A DNA stretch of 64,000 nt. It comes from Mangrovimonas xylaniphaga. GTDB taxonomy: Bacteria; Bacteroidota; Bacteroidia; Flavobacteriales; Flavobacteriaceae. Position 1 is the stretch's first letter. Every line of letters starts with the position of its first letter. Positions 17,936 through 25,860 of this stretch are shown in pieces. The stretch lies in contig NZ_LBIP01000018.1 in assembly GCF_001280435.1 (NCBI RefSeq), positions 1 to 64,000 on the forward strand. The letters run 5' to 3'. Position numbers and translations under genes: made by a program. The notes under the pieces were generated by a model. That model was not told the DNA's origin and ran no database searches. It saw nothing but the letters and a program-made list of their open reading frames with translations.

Positions 17936-19381
17936 CTAATAGTAAGTGTAGCGTCTTACTTTAGCAATGTATTTAGCCAATCTGATAACTTGGTGGCTAT
18001 AGCCATATTCGTTATCATACCAAATGTATAAGACCACGTTCTTGCCATCTAGTCTTACAATGGTAGCTTTACTGTCATATATAGAAGGTGCAGAGCTTCC
18101 AATGATATCGCTTGAAACCAGTTCGTCACTCATTTCATATTTTATTTGCTCTACTAAATCCCCTTCCAAAGCATATTTTTTCATAATGGTATTCATGCTT
18201 TCTACAGAGGTCTCTTTTTCTAAATTTAAATTTAAAATCGCCAAAGACCCGTTTGGAACAGGTACACGAATGGCGTTAGAAGTCAATTTGCCTTCCAAAG
18301 CAGGTAATGCTTTTGCAACGGCACTTCCAGCACCAGTTTCGGTAATTACCATATTCAATCCTGCAGCACGTCCACGACGGTATTTTTTGTGGAAGTTGTC
18401 CACTAGATTTTGGTCATTGGTATAGGCATGGATGGTTTCCAAATGTCCGCTTACAACACCATAAGTATCTTCTACAGCCTTTAAAACAGGCGTGATTGCA
18501 TTGGTTGTACAAGAAGCAGCTGAGAATATTTTTATTTTGTCAGGGTTGTTATCCAAATGGTTTACGCCGTATACAATGTTTGGGATTCCTTTACCAGGCG
18601 CAGTCAACAATACCTTATCGGCTCCTTTCGATTTTAAAAGTCTGCTCAACGCTTCTTTGTCCCTAAAGGCACCTGTGTTGTCTATAACCAAAGCATTTTT
18701 AATGCCATATGCGGTGTAATCAATCTCCTCTGGACTATTTGCCGAAATGATGCTTACGGTTGTTCCGTTGATAATTAGGGCATTGTTTTTTGGATCGGTT
18801 GAAACGGTTCCAGAGAAATCTCCATGTACAGAATCGTTGCGTAGAAGAGAAGCTCTTTTTTCCAACACAGTTTCGTCAACGGCACTACGAGTTACAATAG
18901 CTCTTAAGCGCAATTGACTTCCTTTTCCTGTTTTAGACATCAATTCCCTTGCAACCAAACGTCCAATTCTTCCAAATCCATAAAGCACGACGTCTTTTGG
19001 TTTGATGGATTCGTTGTTATAGGCATCTTTCAATTTATTGGCCACAAAATCTGCAGCGCTATACTTTTGGTCTTCTATATGAAATTCATAGGTTAGCTTT
19101 CCAATGTCTAATTTGGCTGGTGGCAAGTCCAAGTTTTTAATGGCTTGGGCAATTTCTACCGAATCAAAAATTGAAATTGGCTTTTGAACAAACTCTCCGG
19201 CATATTCATGTAAGTTCAAGATTTCACTTACGTTTTTGTCGATAAGTTGGTTTCTGAATAAAACAAGTTCTATAGATTTATCGTACCAAAGGTCACTGAC
19301 AATTTTAATAAATTCTACAGTGGCGCGACGTCTGTCTGCCTGAAAAGCTAATTCCTTTTCATAAGTACCGTTAAGACTCAT
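17936..19381 (-). CDS. gap: glyceraldehyde-3-phosphate dehydrogenase, N-terminally extended form
   Basis: Glycolytic or gluconeogenic enzyme converting glyceraldehyde 3-phosphate and phosphate to 1,3-bisphosphoglycerate with NAD(P). The Rossmann entry VVLYGFGRIGR begins only at residue 131; the active-site motif SAASCTTN gives catalytic Cys291. Total length is 481 against about 335 for the ordinary enzyme. The first 130 residues are a helical, charged extension found, as I recall, in one of the two flavobacterial GAPDH types; its role is unclear. A short-form GAPDH may exist elsewhere in the genome. It is a single-gene unit. Confidence 0.93.
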   Translation of the reverse strand: MSLNGTYEKELAFQADRRRATVEFIKIVSDLWYDKSIELVLFRNQLIDKNVSEILNLHEYAGEFVQKPISIFDSVEIAQAIKNLDLPPAKLDIGKLTYEFHIEDQKYSAADFVANKLKDAYNNESIKPKDVVLYGFGRIGRLVARELMSKTGKGSQLRLRAIVTRSAVDETVLEKRASLLRNDSVHGDFSGTVSTDPKNNALIINGTTVSIISANSPEEIDYTAYGIKNALVIDNTGAFRDKEALSRLLKSKGADKVLLTAPGKGIPNIVYGVNHLDNNPDKIKIFSAASCTTNAITPVLKAVEDTYGVVSGHLETIHAYTNDQNLVDNFHKKYRRGRAAGLNMVITETGAGSAVAKALPALEGKLTSNAIRVPVPNGSLAILNLNLEKETSVESMNTIMKKYALEGDLVEQIKYEMSDELVSSDIIGSSAPSIYDSKATIVRLDGKNVVLYIWYDNEYGYSHQVIRLAKYIAKVRRYTYY

Positions 19382-19470
19382 TTTTTAATGTTTAGTGTGT
19401 TGTTAAAATTAAATTTTTGTCAAAAGTACATTATTTCAAACGTTTTCGTAACCAATTTTAACAAATAAAA

Positions 19471-19505
19471 ATCCCCTTACACTACCCAAAATAGCGTAAG
19501 GAGAT
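19471..19505 (-). terminator. htrA terminator
   Basis: A 10-bp stem with one mismatch (19471-19480 with 19496-19505) is followed on the minus strand by ATTTTTATTTG. It starts 24 bases after the htrA stop codon. Confidence 0.75.
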
Positions 19506-19529
19506 TAACATGTTTTTAAGGAATTTAAC

Positions 19530-20936
19530 TTATCTCCAATAAAAATTTTCTTTTTGACCATTTTTGTTGATAATCTCGAACTTCAATGGTTCTCCGTTTG
19601 TGTTTTCGGTAATAATTTTTTTAGCTTCATCAACGTCACGAACTTTAACATCGTTTATAGCTGTGATGATATTACCTTCTTCAATGCCATTCTTTTTCCA
19701 ATATCTAGCATAAGTATTGTCCAAAGCCGCTATTTTAATACCATTATTGGTACGGTATTTTTGCAAATCGGAAGCTTTAGCATTTTTCACCTGTCCAACA
19801 ATAGGAAGCGTTAAAGTAGAATTCTTCATCAAGGTTACAGGAAGTACCTTTGTATCTCCATTTCTTAGTAATGTCACATTGACTACGTCATCCGGACGTT
19901 TTGTAGTAAGATAACCTTTTAGGTCGGCAAACTTCGAAATTTTAATGTGATCCAATTTTGTAATGACATCTCCTTCTTTAATACCTGCCAAATCTGCTCC
20001 GGTGTCTTCTTCAATGCCGTTTACATAAAATCCTTCCGAAGTTTCCACACCAAAATGTTCAGCCGATTCACTGTTAAGGGAAATTCCCGTAACACCCAAA
20101 ATACCAGTTTGTACATCGCCAAATTCCATGATATCTTCAACTACTTTTCTGGCAATATTACTTGGCACTGCAAAGGAATATCCAATATATGAGCCTGTTT
20201 GGGAAGAAATAGCGGTGTTGATTCCTATAAGATCTCCATTGGCATTTACCAGAGCGCCCCCAGAGTTGCCTGGGTTCACGGCGGCATCGGTTTGAATGAA
20301 GGACTGCATGTTTCTACCAGACAAATCCCTTGCCTTAGCACTGATGATACCCGCAGTTACGGTTGAAGTTAGATTGAATGGATTCCCAACAGCCAATACC
20401 CATTCACCAATTTTTGCTTGGTCCGAATCACCAAAGGAAATGTATGGCAATTCTTCTTCCGCATCAATTTTTAACAGGGCGATATCGGTTTTTTCATCCG
20501 TACCAATAAGTTGGGCATCGTAAATTTTGTTGTCATTTAGTGTAATTGAAATTTCTCTGGCACCATTAATCACATGGTTATTGGTAATGATATAGCCATC
20601 TGGAGAAATTATCACGCCGCTTCCGGTTCCAACCTGGGCTCTTTGGGATTGCCTTCCAAAGAAAAAATCTTCAAAACTGTTTTGTCCTGTAATGATGGCC
20701 GTGTTCTTAACGTGTACTACAGAGTGCACCGTTTTTTCGGCAGCTGAAACAAAATTGGGGGCATTCACAGCATTGGCAATATTGGAAACGTTCTGGACGG
20801 TGGGAAAATATGTAGATTCGCTAACCGTCGTAGGGGATTGGAAAGCAGTATTTTGATCGAAATACATTTTATAGGCAGACAGTGTAATGACTCCACCTAA
20901 TACGGAAACTAAAACTAAAGACAGTAATTTTTTCAT
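19530..20936 (-). CDS. htrA: Do/HtrA-family periplasmic serine protease
   Basis: Envelope quality-control protease and chaperone that removes misfolded periplasmic and outer-membrane proteins. An N-terminal signal or anchor (about 5-24) is followed by a trypsin-like domain with the full triad: His121 (TNNHVI), Asp151 (DIALLK) and Ser225 (NPGNSGG). Two PDZ domains follow (about 275-360 and 385-468); GILGVTG and EGNIITAINDVKV are typical segments. Length 468 matches DegP/DegQ-like proteins. The gene is divergent from dapF across a region with phased TTTAACG repeats. DegP, DegQ and DegS types cannot be separated safely, although two PDZ domains argue against DegS. Confidence 0.95.
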   Translation of the reverse strand: MKKLLSLVLVSVLGGVITLSAYKMYFDQNTAFQSPTTVSESTYFPTVQNVSNIANAVNAPNFVSAAEKTVHSVVHVKNTAIITGQNSFEDFFFGRQSQRAQVGTGSGVIISPDGYIITNNHVINGAREISITLNDNKIYDAQLIGTDEKTDIALLKIDAEEELPYISFGDSDQAKIGEWVLAVGNPFNLTSTVTAGIISAKARDLSGRNMQSFIQTDAAVNPGNSGGALVNANGDLIGINTAISSQTGSYIGYSFAVPSNIARKVVEDIMEFGDVQTGILGVTGISLNSESAEHFGVETSEGFYVNGIEEDTGADLAGIKEGDVITKLDHIKISKFADLKGYLTTKRPDDVVNVTLLRNGDTKVLPVTLMKNSTLTLPIVGQVKNAKASDLQKYRTNNGIKIAALDNTYARYWKKNGIEEGNIITAINDVKVRDVDEAKKIITENTNGEPLKFEIINKNGQKENFYWR

Positions 20937-20972
20937 AGTTTATTAGGATTTTATGGTTTATATATTGAATAA

Positions 20973-21055
20973 TTTAACGTTTAAAATTACTTTTTTATTG
21001 AATGGACAATTTCTATTTAACGCTTTTTAACGTTGGTTTTAACGCCTATTTAACA
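20973..21055 (-). repeat. phased CGTTAAA repeats in the htrA-dapF promoter region
   Basis: TTTAACG (CGTTAAA read toward htrA) occurs at 20973, 21016, 21026 and 21038, with a near copy TTTAACA at 21049. Offsets are 43, 10, 12 and 11 bp, that is about one or four turns of DNA. They lie 37-119 bp upstream of the htrA start and also 41-123 bp upstream of dapF. Tandem direct repeats of about 11 bp are the usual site form for OmpR/PhoB-family regulators, so this may be an operator. Confidence 0.5.
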
Positions 21056-21079
21056 ACGGGATTTACCGTCGATTATTCC

Positions 21080-21087
21080 TATATTTG
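21080..21087 (+). promoter_or_regulatory. TAnnTTTG -7 box of dapF
   Basis: TATATTTG lies 8 bp ahead of the dapF start codon, implying a very short leader. No good -33 TTG is visible. Confidence 0.5.
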
Positions 21088-21095
21088 TCCCCAAT

Positions 21096-21875
21096 ATGAA
21101 ACTTACTTTTTACAAATATCAAGGAACAGGGAACGATTTTGTGATGATTGATAATCGTCAACAAACTTTCGACAAAAATGATACCAAACAAGTAGCTTTT
21201 TTGTGTGACAGACGTTTTGGCATTGGTGCCGATGGTTTGATTTTATTGGAAAACCACCCAGAATATGACTTCAAAATGGTGTATTACAACGCCGATGGAA
21301 ACGAAAGCTCTATGTGCGGTAATGGAGGTAGATGCTTGGTGGCGTTTGCAAAACATTTGGGAGTTATTGAAGACAAGGCTACGTTTGAGGCTGTGGACGG
21401 ACTTCACCATGCCACGGTAGACAACAATATTGTACACCTACAGATGCAGGATGTGGATTTGGTTGAACAACACAAATCGCATGTGTTTTTAAATACGGGA
21501 TCTCCTCACCATGTGGAATTCAATAGTAATTTGGACGACATGGATGTTAAAACCGAAGGCGCTAAAATCCGTTATAGTGAATTGTATGGTAAAGCAGGAA
21601 GCAATATTAATTTTGTGAGTAAAATTGAAGACGGCTTTTTCGCTGTGAGAACTTATGAAAGAGGAGTGGAAGATGAAACCTTATCTTGTGGAACAGGCGT
21701 TACTGCTGTAGCTATTGCCATGCACAATACAGGACAAACCGATAAGGAAACAATAGCTTTGCAAGTTCAAGGAGGACAATTGAAGGTGTCTTTTGAAGTT
21801 ACAAATGGCCATTACAATAATGTTTGGCTTATTGGTCCTGCAATATTTGTGTTTAAAGGTGAAATTGAATGCTAA
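21096..21875 (+). CDS. dapF: diaminopimelate epimerase
   Basis: Converts LL- to meso-diaminopimelate, the last step before lysine and a building block of the peptidoglycan stem peptide. Both catalytic cysteines are present: Cys74 in SSMCGNGGRC and Cys198 in LSCGTG. YQGTGNDFVMID at the N-terminus and full length (259) match the family. It starts an operon-like run: the GNAT gene overlaps it by 7 bases and mltG and the DUF2279 gene follow almost without gaps, so precursor supply and glycan-strand processing share a transcript. Confidence 0.97.
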   Translation: MKLTFYKYQGTGNDFVMIDNRQQTFDKNDTKQVAFLCDRRFGIGADGLILLENHPEYDFKMVYYNADGNESSMCGNGGRCLVAFAKHLGVIEDKATFEAVDGLHHATVDNNIVHLQMQDVDLVEQHKSHVFLNTGSPHHVEFNSNLDDMDVKTEGAKIRYSELYGKAGSNINFVSKIEDGFFAVRTYERGVEDETLSCGTGVTAVAIAMHNTGQTDKETIALQVQGGQLKVSFEVTNGHYNNVWLIGPAIFVFKGEIEC

Positions 21876-22393
21876 CACTCAAAGGGGATCATATCTATTT
21901 AAGGGCGTTGGAGCCAGAAGACTTGGAATTTGTCCATGCCATTGAAAATGATGAGTCCGTTTGGGAAATTAGCAACACCATAACCCCATATTCCAGATAT
22001 GCCATCAAGCTGTATCTGGAAAATGCCCACAGAGACATTTTTGAAGTTAAACAGTTGCGATTGGCCATTTGTAACAATAGTGATACAGTCATTGGCTTGA
22101 TCGACCTTTTTGATTTCGATTTCAAAAACAGAAGAGCCGGTATCGGAATTTTGATAAAAGATGAGGTGAATCGAGGTATGGGCCATGGTAATGACGCTCT
22201 AAAGCTGCTCATAGGGTATTGCGATAAGTATTTAAATCTACATCAACTGTATTGCAATATTTCTGAAGAAAATAAAGCCAGTATCAAATTGTTTGAGGGC
22301 AACGGCTTTCAAAAAGTAGGGCTGAAGAAGGATTGGAACTTTGCAGATGGTTCCTTCAAAAACGAATATTTATTTCAACGTATATCTAGTTAA
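21869..22393 (+). CDS. GNAT-family N-acetyltransferase, RimJ/RimL type
   Basis: A 174-residue cytoplasmic acetyltransferase-like protein. It has the family N-terminus (LRALEPEDLEFVHAIEND), the acetyl-CoA-binding region around RRAGIGILIKDEVNRGMGHG (motif A) and YCNISEENKASIKLFEGNGF (motif B). Substrate is unknown; relatives act on ribosomal protein N-termini, aminoglycosides or polyamines. The gene overlaps dapF by 7 bases and abuts mltG with no gap, so it is co-expressed with cell-wall genes. Confidence 0.88.
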   Translation: MLTLKGDHIYLRALEPEDLEFVHAIENDESVWEISNTITPYSRYAIKLYLENAHRDIFEVKQLRLAICNNSDTVIGLIDLFDFDFKNRRAGIGILIKDEVNRGMGHGNDALKLLIGYCDKYLNLHQLYCNISEENKASIKLFEGNGFQKVGLKKDWNFADGSFKNEYLFQRISS

Positions 22394-23437
22394 ATGTACT
22401 TTAAAAAAATACTGTTGGCAATTGCCCTTTTAGGCTTGGCCATTGCTGCTTTTATTGCATATTATATTTATGGAGCCATGTTTAAGCCAAATACAAGCTT
22501 TAATAATGAGCAGGCTTATGTGTATATTCCGTCCGGAGCTACCTACCAAGATGTTAGGGAGCAATTGGAACCATTGTTGTTGGATATCGATAAATTTGAT
22601 GCCCTTGCCAATAGAAAGCAATACACAACCAATATCAAAGCAGGGAAGTATGTCATTAAAAAAGGCATGAGCAATAATGACATTATAAATACCATAAGAA
22701 GCAATAATATTCCTATCAAACTGTCTTTTAACAATCAGGAAAGTCTAGCAAAATTAGCGGGAAGGATTGCTGTCCAGATAGAAGCCGATAGTTTGTCATT
22801 GTTGAACGAAATGACTTCCAAGGCATTTTTGGACGCCAATGGATTTTCTGAGAAAACAGCTCTAGGAATGTACATTCCTAACAGTTACCAATTTTTTTGG
22901 AATACCTCTTCTGAGCAATTCTGCGAGCGTATGGCAACCGAATACAGTAGGTTTTGGAATGACAGTAGAAAGGCTAAAGCCAAAGAAATTGGTTTGAGCC
23001 AAAATGAGGTCATGACTTTGGCTTCCATTGTACATGAAGAATCCAAACAAGCAAGTGAGCAACCTAGAATTGCAGGGGTGTATATGAACAGAATCAAGAT
23101 TGGTATGCCTTTACAGGCCGATCCAACCTTGAAATATGCGGCCTACCAATTACCAGAATATCAGGGTACGGTTATTAAACGTGTTTTGAATGTCCATAAG
23201 GAAATTGAATCGCCATACAACACCTATAAATATGCTGGCTTGCCTCCTGGGCTTATATCCATGCCAGATATTTCGGCCATAGATGCGGTTTTGAACTATG
23301 AGAAACATAATTACTTGTATTTTGCTGCCGATGCCAAGCGTTTGGGATACCATAAATTTGCCAAAACTTTGACACAGCATAACATTAATGCTAGGGAATA
23401 CCAAAGTTATTTATCTTCTCAAGGGATAAGACGATAG
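22394..23437 (+). CDS. mltG: endolytic murein transglycosylase MltG
   Basis: Inner-membrane lytic transglycosylase that cuts nascent glycan strands and sets their length. It has one N-terminal membrane helix (about 5-25), a LysM-like region (YIPSGATYQDVREQL and following), then the YceG catalytic domain: LASIVHEES contains the expected catalytic glutamate, followed by RIAGVYMNRIKIGMPLQADPT and SPYNTYKYAGLPPGLI. The 347-residue length is typical. It starts directly at the end of the GNAT gene. Confidence 0.95.
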   Translation: MYFKKILLAIALLGLAIAAFIAYYIYGAMFKPNTSFNNEQAYVYIPSGATYQDVREQLEPLLLDIDKFDALANRKQYTTNIKAGKYVIKKGMSNNDIINTIRSNNIPIKLSFNNQESLAKLAGRIAVQIEADSLSLLNEMTSKAFLDANGFSEKTALGMYIPNSYQFFWNTSSEQFCERMATEYSRFWNDSRKAKAKEIGLSQNEVMTLASIVHEESKQASEQPRIAGVYMNRIKIGMPLQADPTLKYAAYQLPEYQGTVIKRVLNVHKEIESPYNTYKYAGLPPGLISMPDISAIDAVLNYEKHNYLYFAADAKRLGYHKFAKTLTQHNINAREYQSYLSSQGIRR

Positions 23438-23439
23438 GG

Positions 23440-24351
23440 GTGAAGCGTGGCCTCACTCAAATAATATTGTTTTGTTTTGCGGTTACTGCCAGCTATGCCC
23501 AAACAGGAATAAATAAGTTTCTTAAGCCAAGTGACACTCTCAATATAAAAAGGAGAAATGCAGTGGTTATTTCCGAAGCTTCACTTGCAACCATGGCGTT
23601 GATTGGTTTGGACCAACTTTGGTACGCCGATTATCCTCGTTCAAAATTCCATACCCTAAATGACAACCAAGAATGGTTGCAAATGGATAAATTGGGACAT
23701 GTTTACACCTCTTACCAAATGGGGAGATTGGGAGCAAACACATTGCAATGGAGTGGGGTAAGCGAAAGAGACCAATTGTTGTACGGCGGTACTTTAGGCT
23801 TTGCTTTTTTAACGGCAGTGGAGGTTTTTGATGGATTTTCAGAGGAATGGGGCTTTTCTTGGGGAGATGTTATTGCCAATGCTTCGGGTACGGGATTGTA
23901 TATTGGCCAAGAATTACTTTGGAAAGAACAGCGAATGACTTTAAAATATTCGTTTCATGAAACCCATTATGCACAGCTGCGGCCCGAAACCCTTGGAGAT
24001 GGATTTTTGGAAGAAATCCTGAAAGATTACAATGGGCAAACTTATTGGCTAAGTATTAATCTACATTCGTTTTTTAAGGAAAGTAAAATTCCGAGGTGGT
24101 TGAACATGGCTTTTGGCTATGGAGCAGAGGGAATGCTTTTTGGATCGGAAAATGAAAATATTGAAGAAATTATTGAAAAAAATAGGCGCCGACAGTATTT
24201 TTTTAGCCTCGATGTAGATTTAACTAAAATTAACACAAACTCCCATTTTTTAAGAACTGTTTTTGAAGTTTTTAACCTTATTAAGATACCTTTTCCTACA
24301 GTGGAGTTCACCGATAAAAATTGCATAAAGTTCCACGGAATCTATTTTTGA
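23440..24351 (+). CDS. DUF2279 (YfiM-like) envelope protein
   Basis: 303 residues from a GTG start 2 bases after mltG. The signal peptide ends at SYAQ (about 21). The core has the DUF2279 pattern: DQLWYADYPRSKFH, then MDKLGHVYTSYQ and GFSWGDVIANASG, hydrophobic helices with conserved charged residues. Family members are YfiM-like lipoproteins of unknown function. Position behind mltG suggests an envelope role. The C-terminal about 60 residues, with a run of acidic and basic residues, are less conserved in character. Confidence 0.85.
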   Translation: MKRGLTQIILFCFAVTASYAQTGINKFLKPSDTLNIKRRNAVVISEASLATMALIGLDQLWYADYPRSKFHTLNDNQEWLQMDKLGHVYTSYQMGRLGANTLQWSGVSERDQLLYGGTLGFAFLTAVEVFDGFSEEWGFSWGDVIANASGTGLYIGQELLWKEQRMTLKYSFHETHYAQLRPETLGDGFLEEILKDYNGQTYWLSINLHSFFKESKIPRWLNMAFGYGAEGMLFGSENENIEEIIEKNRRRQYFFSLDVDLTKINTNSHFLRTVFEVFNLIKIPFPTVEFTDKNCIKFHGIYF

Positions 24352-24392
24352 AGTACTTAAGCGATTAATTTTCAGGGTTTAAAAAAAAGTTA

Positions 24393-24400
24393 TACCTTTG
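24393..24400 (+). promoter_or_regulatory. TAnnTTTG -7 box
   Basis: TACCTTTG lies 57 bp upstream of the lysozyme-like gene at 24458, suggesting that this gene has its own promoter despite following the mltG operon. Confidence 0.45.
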
Positions 24401-24457
24401 CCCGCTGAAATTTAAAGCCCGTTTTTGGGGAGATAACGGCTTTATAAATTAGCTATT

Positions 24458-25132
24458 ATGATAAAAAAGAAAACTAATTTTTTCGTAATCCCTCTTACAA
24501 TTTGTGCGCTGATTTATTTGGCGCTTTCTTCTAACCAAGAAGCCGTTGATATGGGTGACTATTCAACAGAAGGGTTAGAACTTGATTTTACAGTTTCAGA
24601 AGATTTGGCTTTTTTAGCTAATGAAACTGAAGAGCCCACAACTCCTTTCTCCGAGGAGGTCTATTTTCCAAATATAGGAAAAACCTATATAGGATTCAAG
24701 GAAGCGATTGCTTTTAAGGAATCCAGAGGAAATTATTTTACGGTGAATACGTTAGGCTATCTTGGAAAGTACCAATTTGGTGCAGAAACCTTGAAATTAA
24801 TAGGAATTTATAATCCTAACCAGTTTTTGTACAATCCGGAACTTCAAGAAAAAGCCTTTTTGGCCAATGCAGAACGCAATAAGTGGATTTTGCGTAAAGA
24901 CATCAAGCGTTTTGTAGGAACTACCATTAACGGTATCAGCGTTACGGAATCCGGTATTTTAGCTGCGGCTCACTTGGCGGGACCTGGAAGCGTAAAGAAA
25001 TTCCTGAGAAGTTCGGGGGTTGACAATTTCAAGGATGCCTATGGAACATCTGTAAAGTACTATATGAAACGATTTTCAGGGTACGATACTTCCCATATTG
25101 TTCCTAATAAAACAGCAAAAGCTATTTTATAG
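24458..25132 (+). CDS. secreted lysozyme/transglycosylase-like protein
   Basis: 224 residues with an N-terminal signal-anchor (about 7-24). The core resembles the lytic-transglycosylase lysozyme fold: FKEAIAFKESRGNYFTVN supplies a candidate catalytic glutamate in KES, followed by GYLGKYQFG, ILAAAHLAGPGSVKKFLRS and a tyrosine-rich end (YGTSVKYYMKRFSGY). Similar flavobacterial proteins are often called LysM proteins, though I see no LysM repeat here. It probably cleaves peptidoglycan in the periplasm, which fits its place after dapF and mltG. Activity is inferred. Confidence 0.72.
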   Translation: MIKKKTNFFVIPLTICALIYLALSSNQEAVDMGDYSTEGLELDFTVSEDLAFLANETEEPTTPFSEEVYFPNIGKTYIGFKEAIAFKESRGNYFTVNTLGYLGKYQFGAETLKLIGIYNPNQFLYNPELQEKAFLANAERNKWILRKDIKRFVGTTINGISVTESGILAAAHLAGPGSVKKFLRSSGVDNFKDAYGTSVKYYMKRFSGYDTSHIVPNKTAKAIL

Positions 25133-25141
25133 TTGTATTGA

Positions 25142-25858
25142 TTATTCCTTATGAATGATAAAGATTGACGGACGTTTGTGTAAGTCAATCTTTGTCGTTT
25201 TCCATTGCTTGGCCGTTAAGGTTTTAATGTATTCGGTAGGCAATGTAATGTCGCAGGCCACACAAATTTTGGTTTGAGGCTGTAAAACTTGACATAAATC
25301 TTCTAAAAGCTTATTGTTCCTGTAAGGGGTTTCAATAAAAATCTGACTTTGATTTTCTTCTTGAGAACGTCTCTCCAATTTTTTTAATGTGTTTTTGCGT
25401 TCCTGTTTGTCGATAGGTAAATAACCGTTGAAAGCAAAACTCTGCCCATTCATTCCAGAACTCATCATTGCTAGAATTATAGAAGAAGGTCCTACTAGAG
25501 GAACAACCTGAATGTTGTTTTGATGTGCCAAATTCACAATTTCAGCACCGGGATCTGCAACTCCAGGACAGCCAGCTTCAGAAAGAAGTCCCATGTCTAT
25601 GCCTTCTTTACATGGATCTAAAAAAGTCATCATCTCCATACTCTCCGTGTATTTGTTAAGTACTTGTAGATGCAATTTTGGTTGCGATTTTTGAGGACAG
25701 ACATGTTTTATAAAGTGCCTTGCCGATTTTTCGTTTTCTACAATAAAAGAATCTATATGTTCTATGACACTTTTTACCGAAATAGGAAGTACTTCCAATG
25801 AGGGATTGTCTCCTAAAAGAGTTGGGATGAGGTATAATTTACCAGTGTTCTTTTCCAT
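25142..25858 (-). CDS. SAM-dependent methyltransferase, tetrapyrrole-methylase fold (RsmI-related)
   Basis: 238 residues. The fold is shown by LYLIPTLLGD near the start, GLLSEAGCPGVADPGAEIV (the cofactor loop shared with RsmI), VPLVGPSSIILAMMSSGM and IFIETPYRN. RsmI methylates the ribose of C1402 in 16S rRNA; bacteria of this phylum carry this shorter paralogue in addition to true RsmI, as I recall, so the substrate is uncertain. It begins 2 bases after the sugar-dehydrogenase gene, an odd functional pairing. Confidence 0.85.
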   Translation of the reverse strand: MEKNTGKLYLIPTLLGDNPSLEVLPISVKSVIEHIDSFIVENEKSARHFIKHVCPQKSQPKLHLQVLNKYTESMEMMTFLDPCKEGIDMGLLSEAGCPGVADPGAEIVNLAHQNNIQVVPLVGPSSIILAMMSSGMNGQSFAFNGYLPIDKQERKNTLKKLERRSQEENQSQIFIETPYRNNKLLEDLCQVLQPQTKICVACDITLPTEYIKTLTAKQWKTTKIDLHKRPSIFIIHKE

Positions 25859-25860
25859 TC

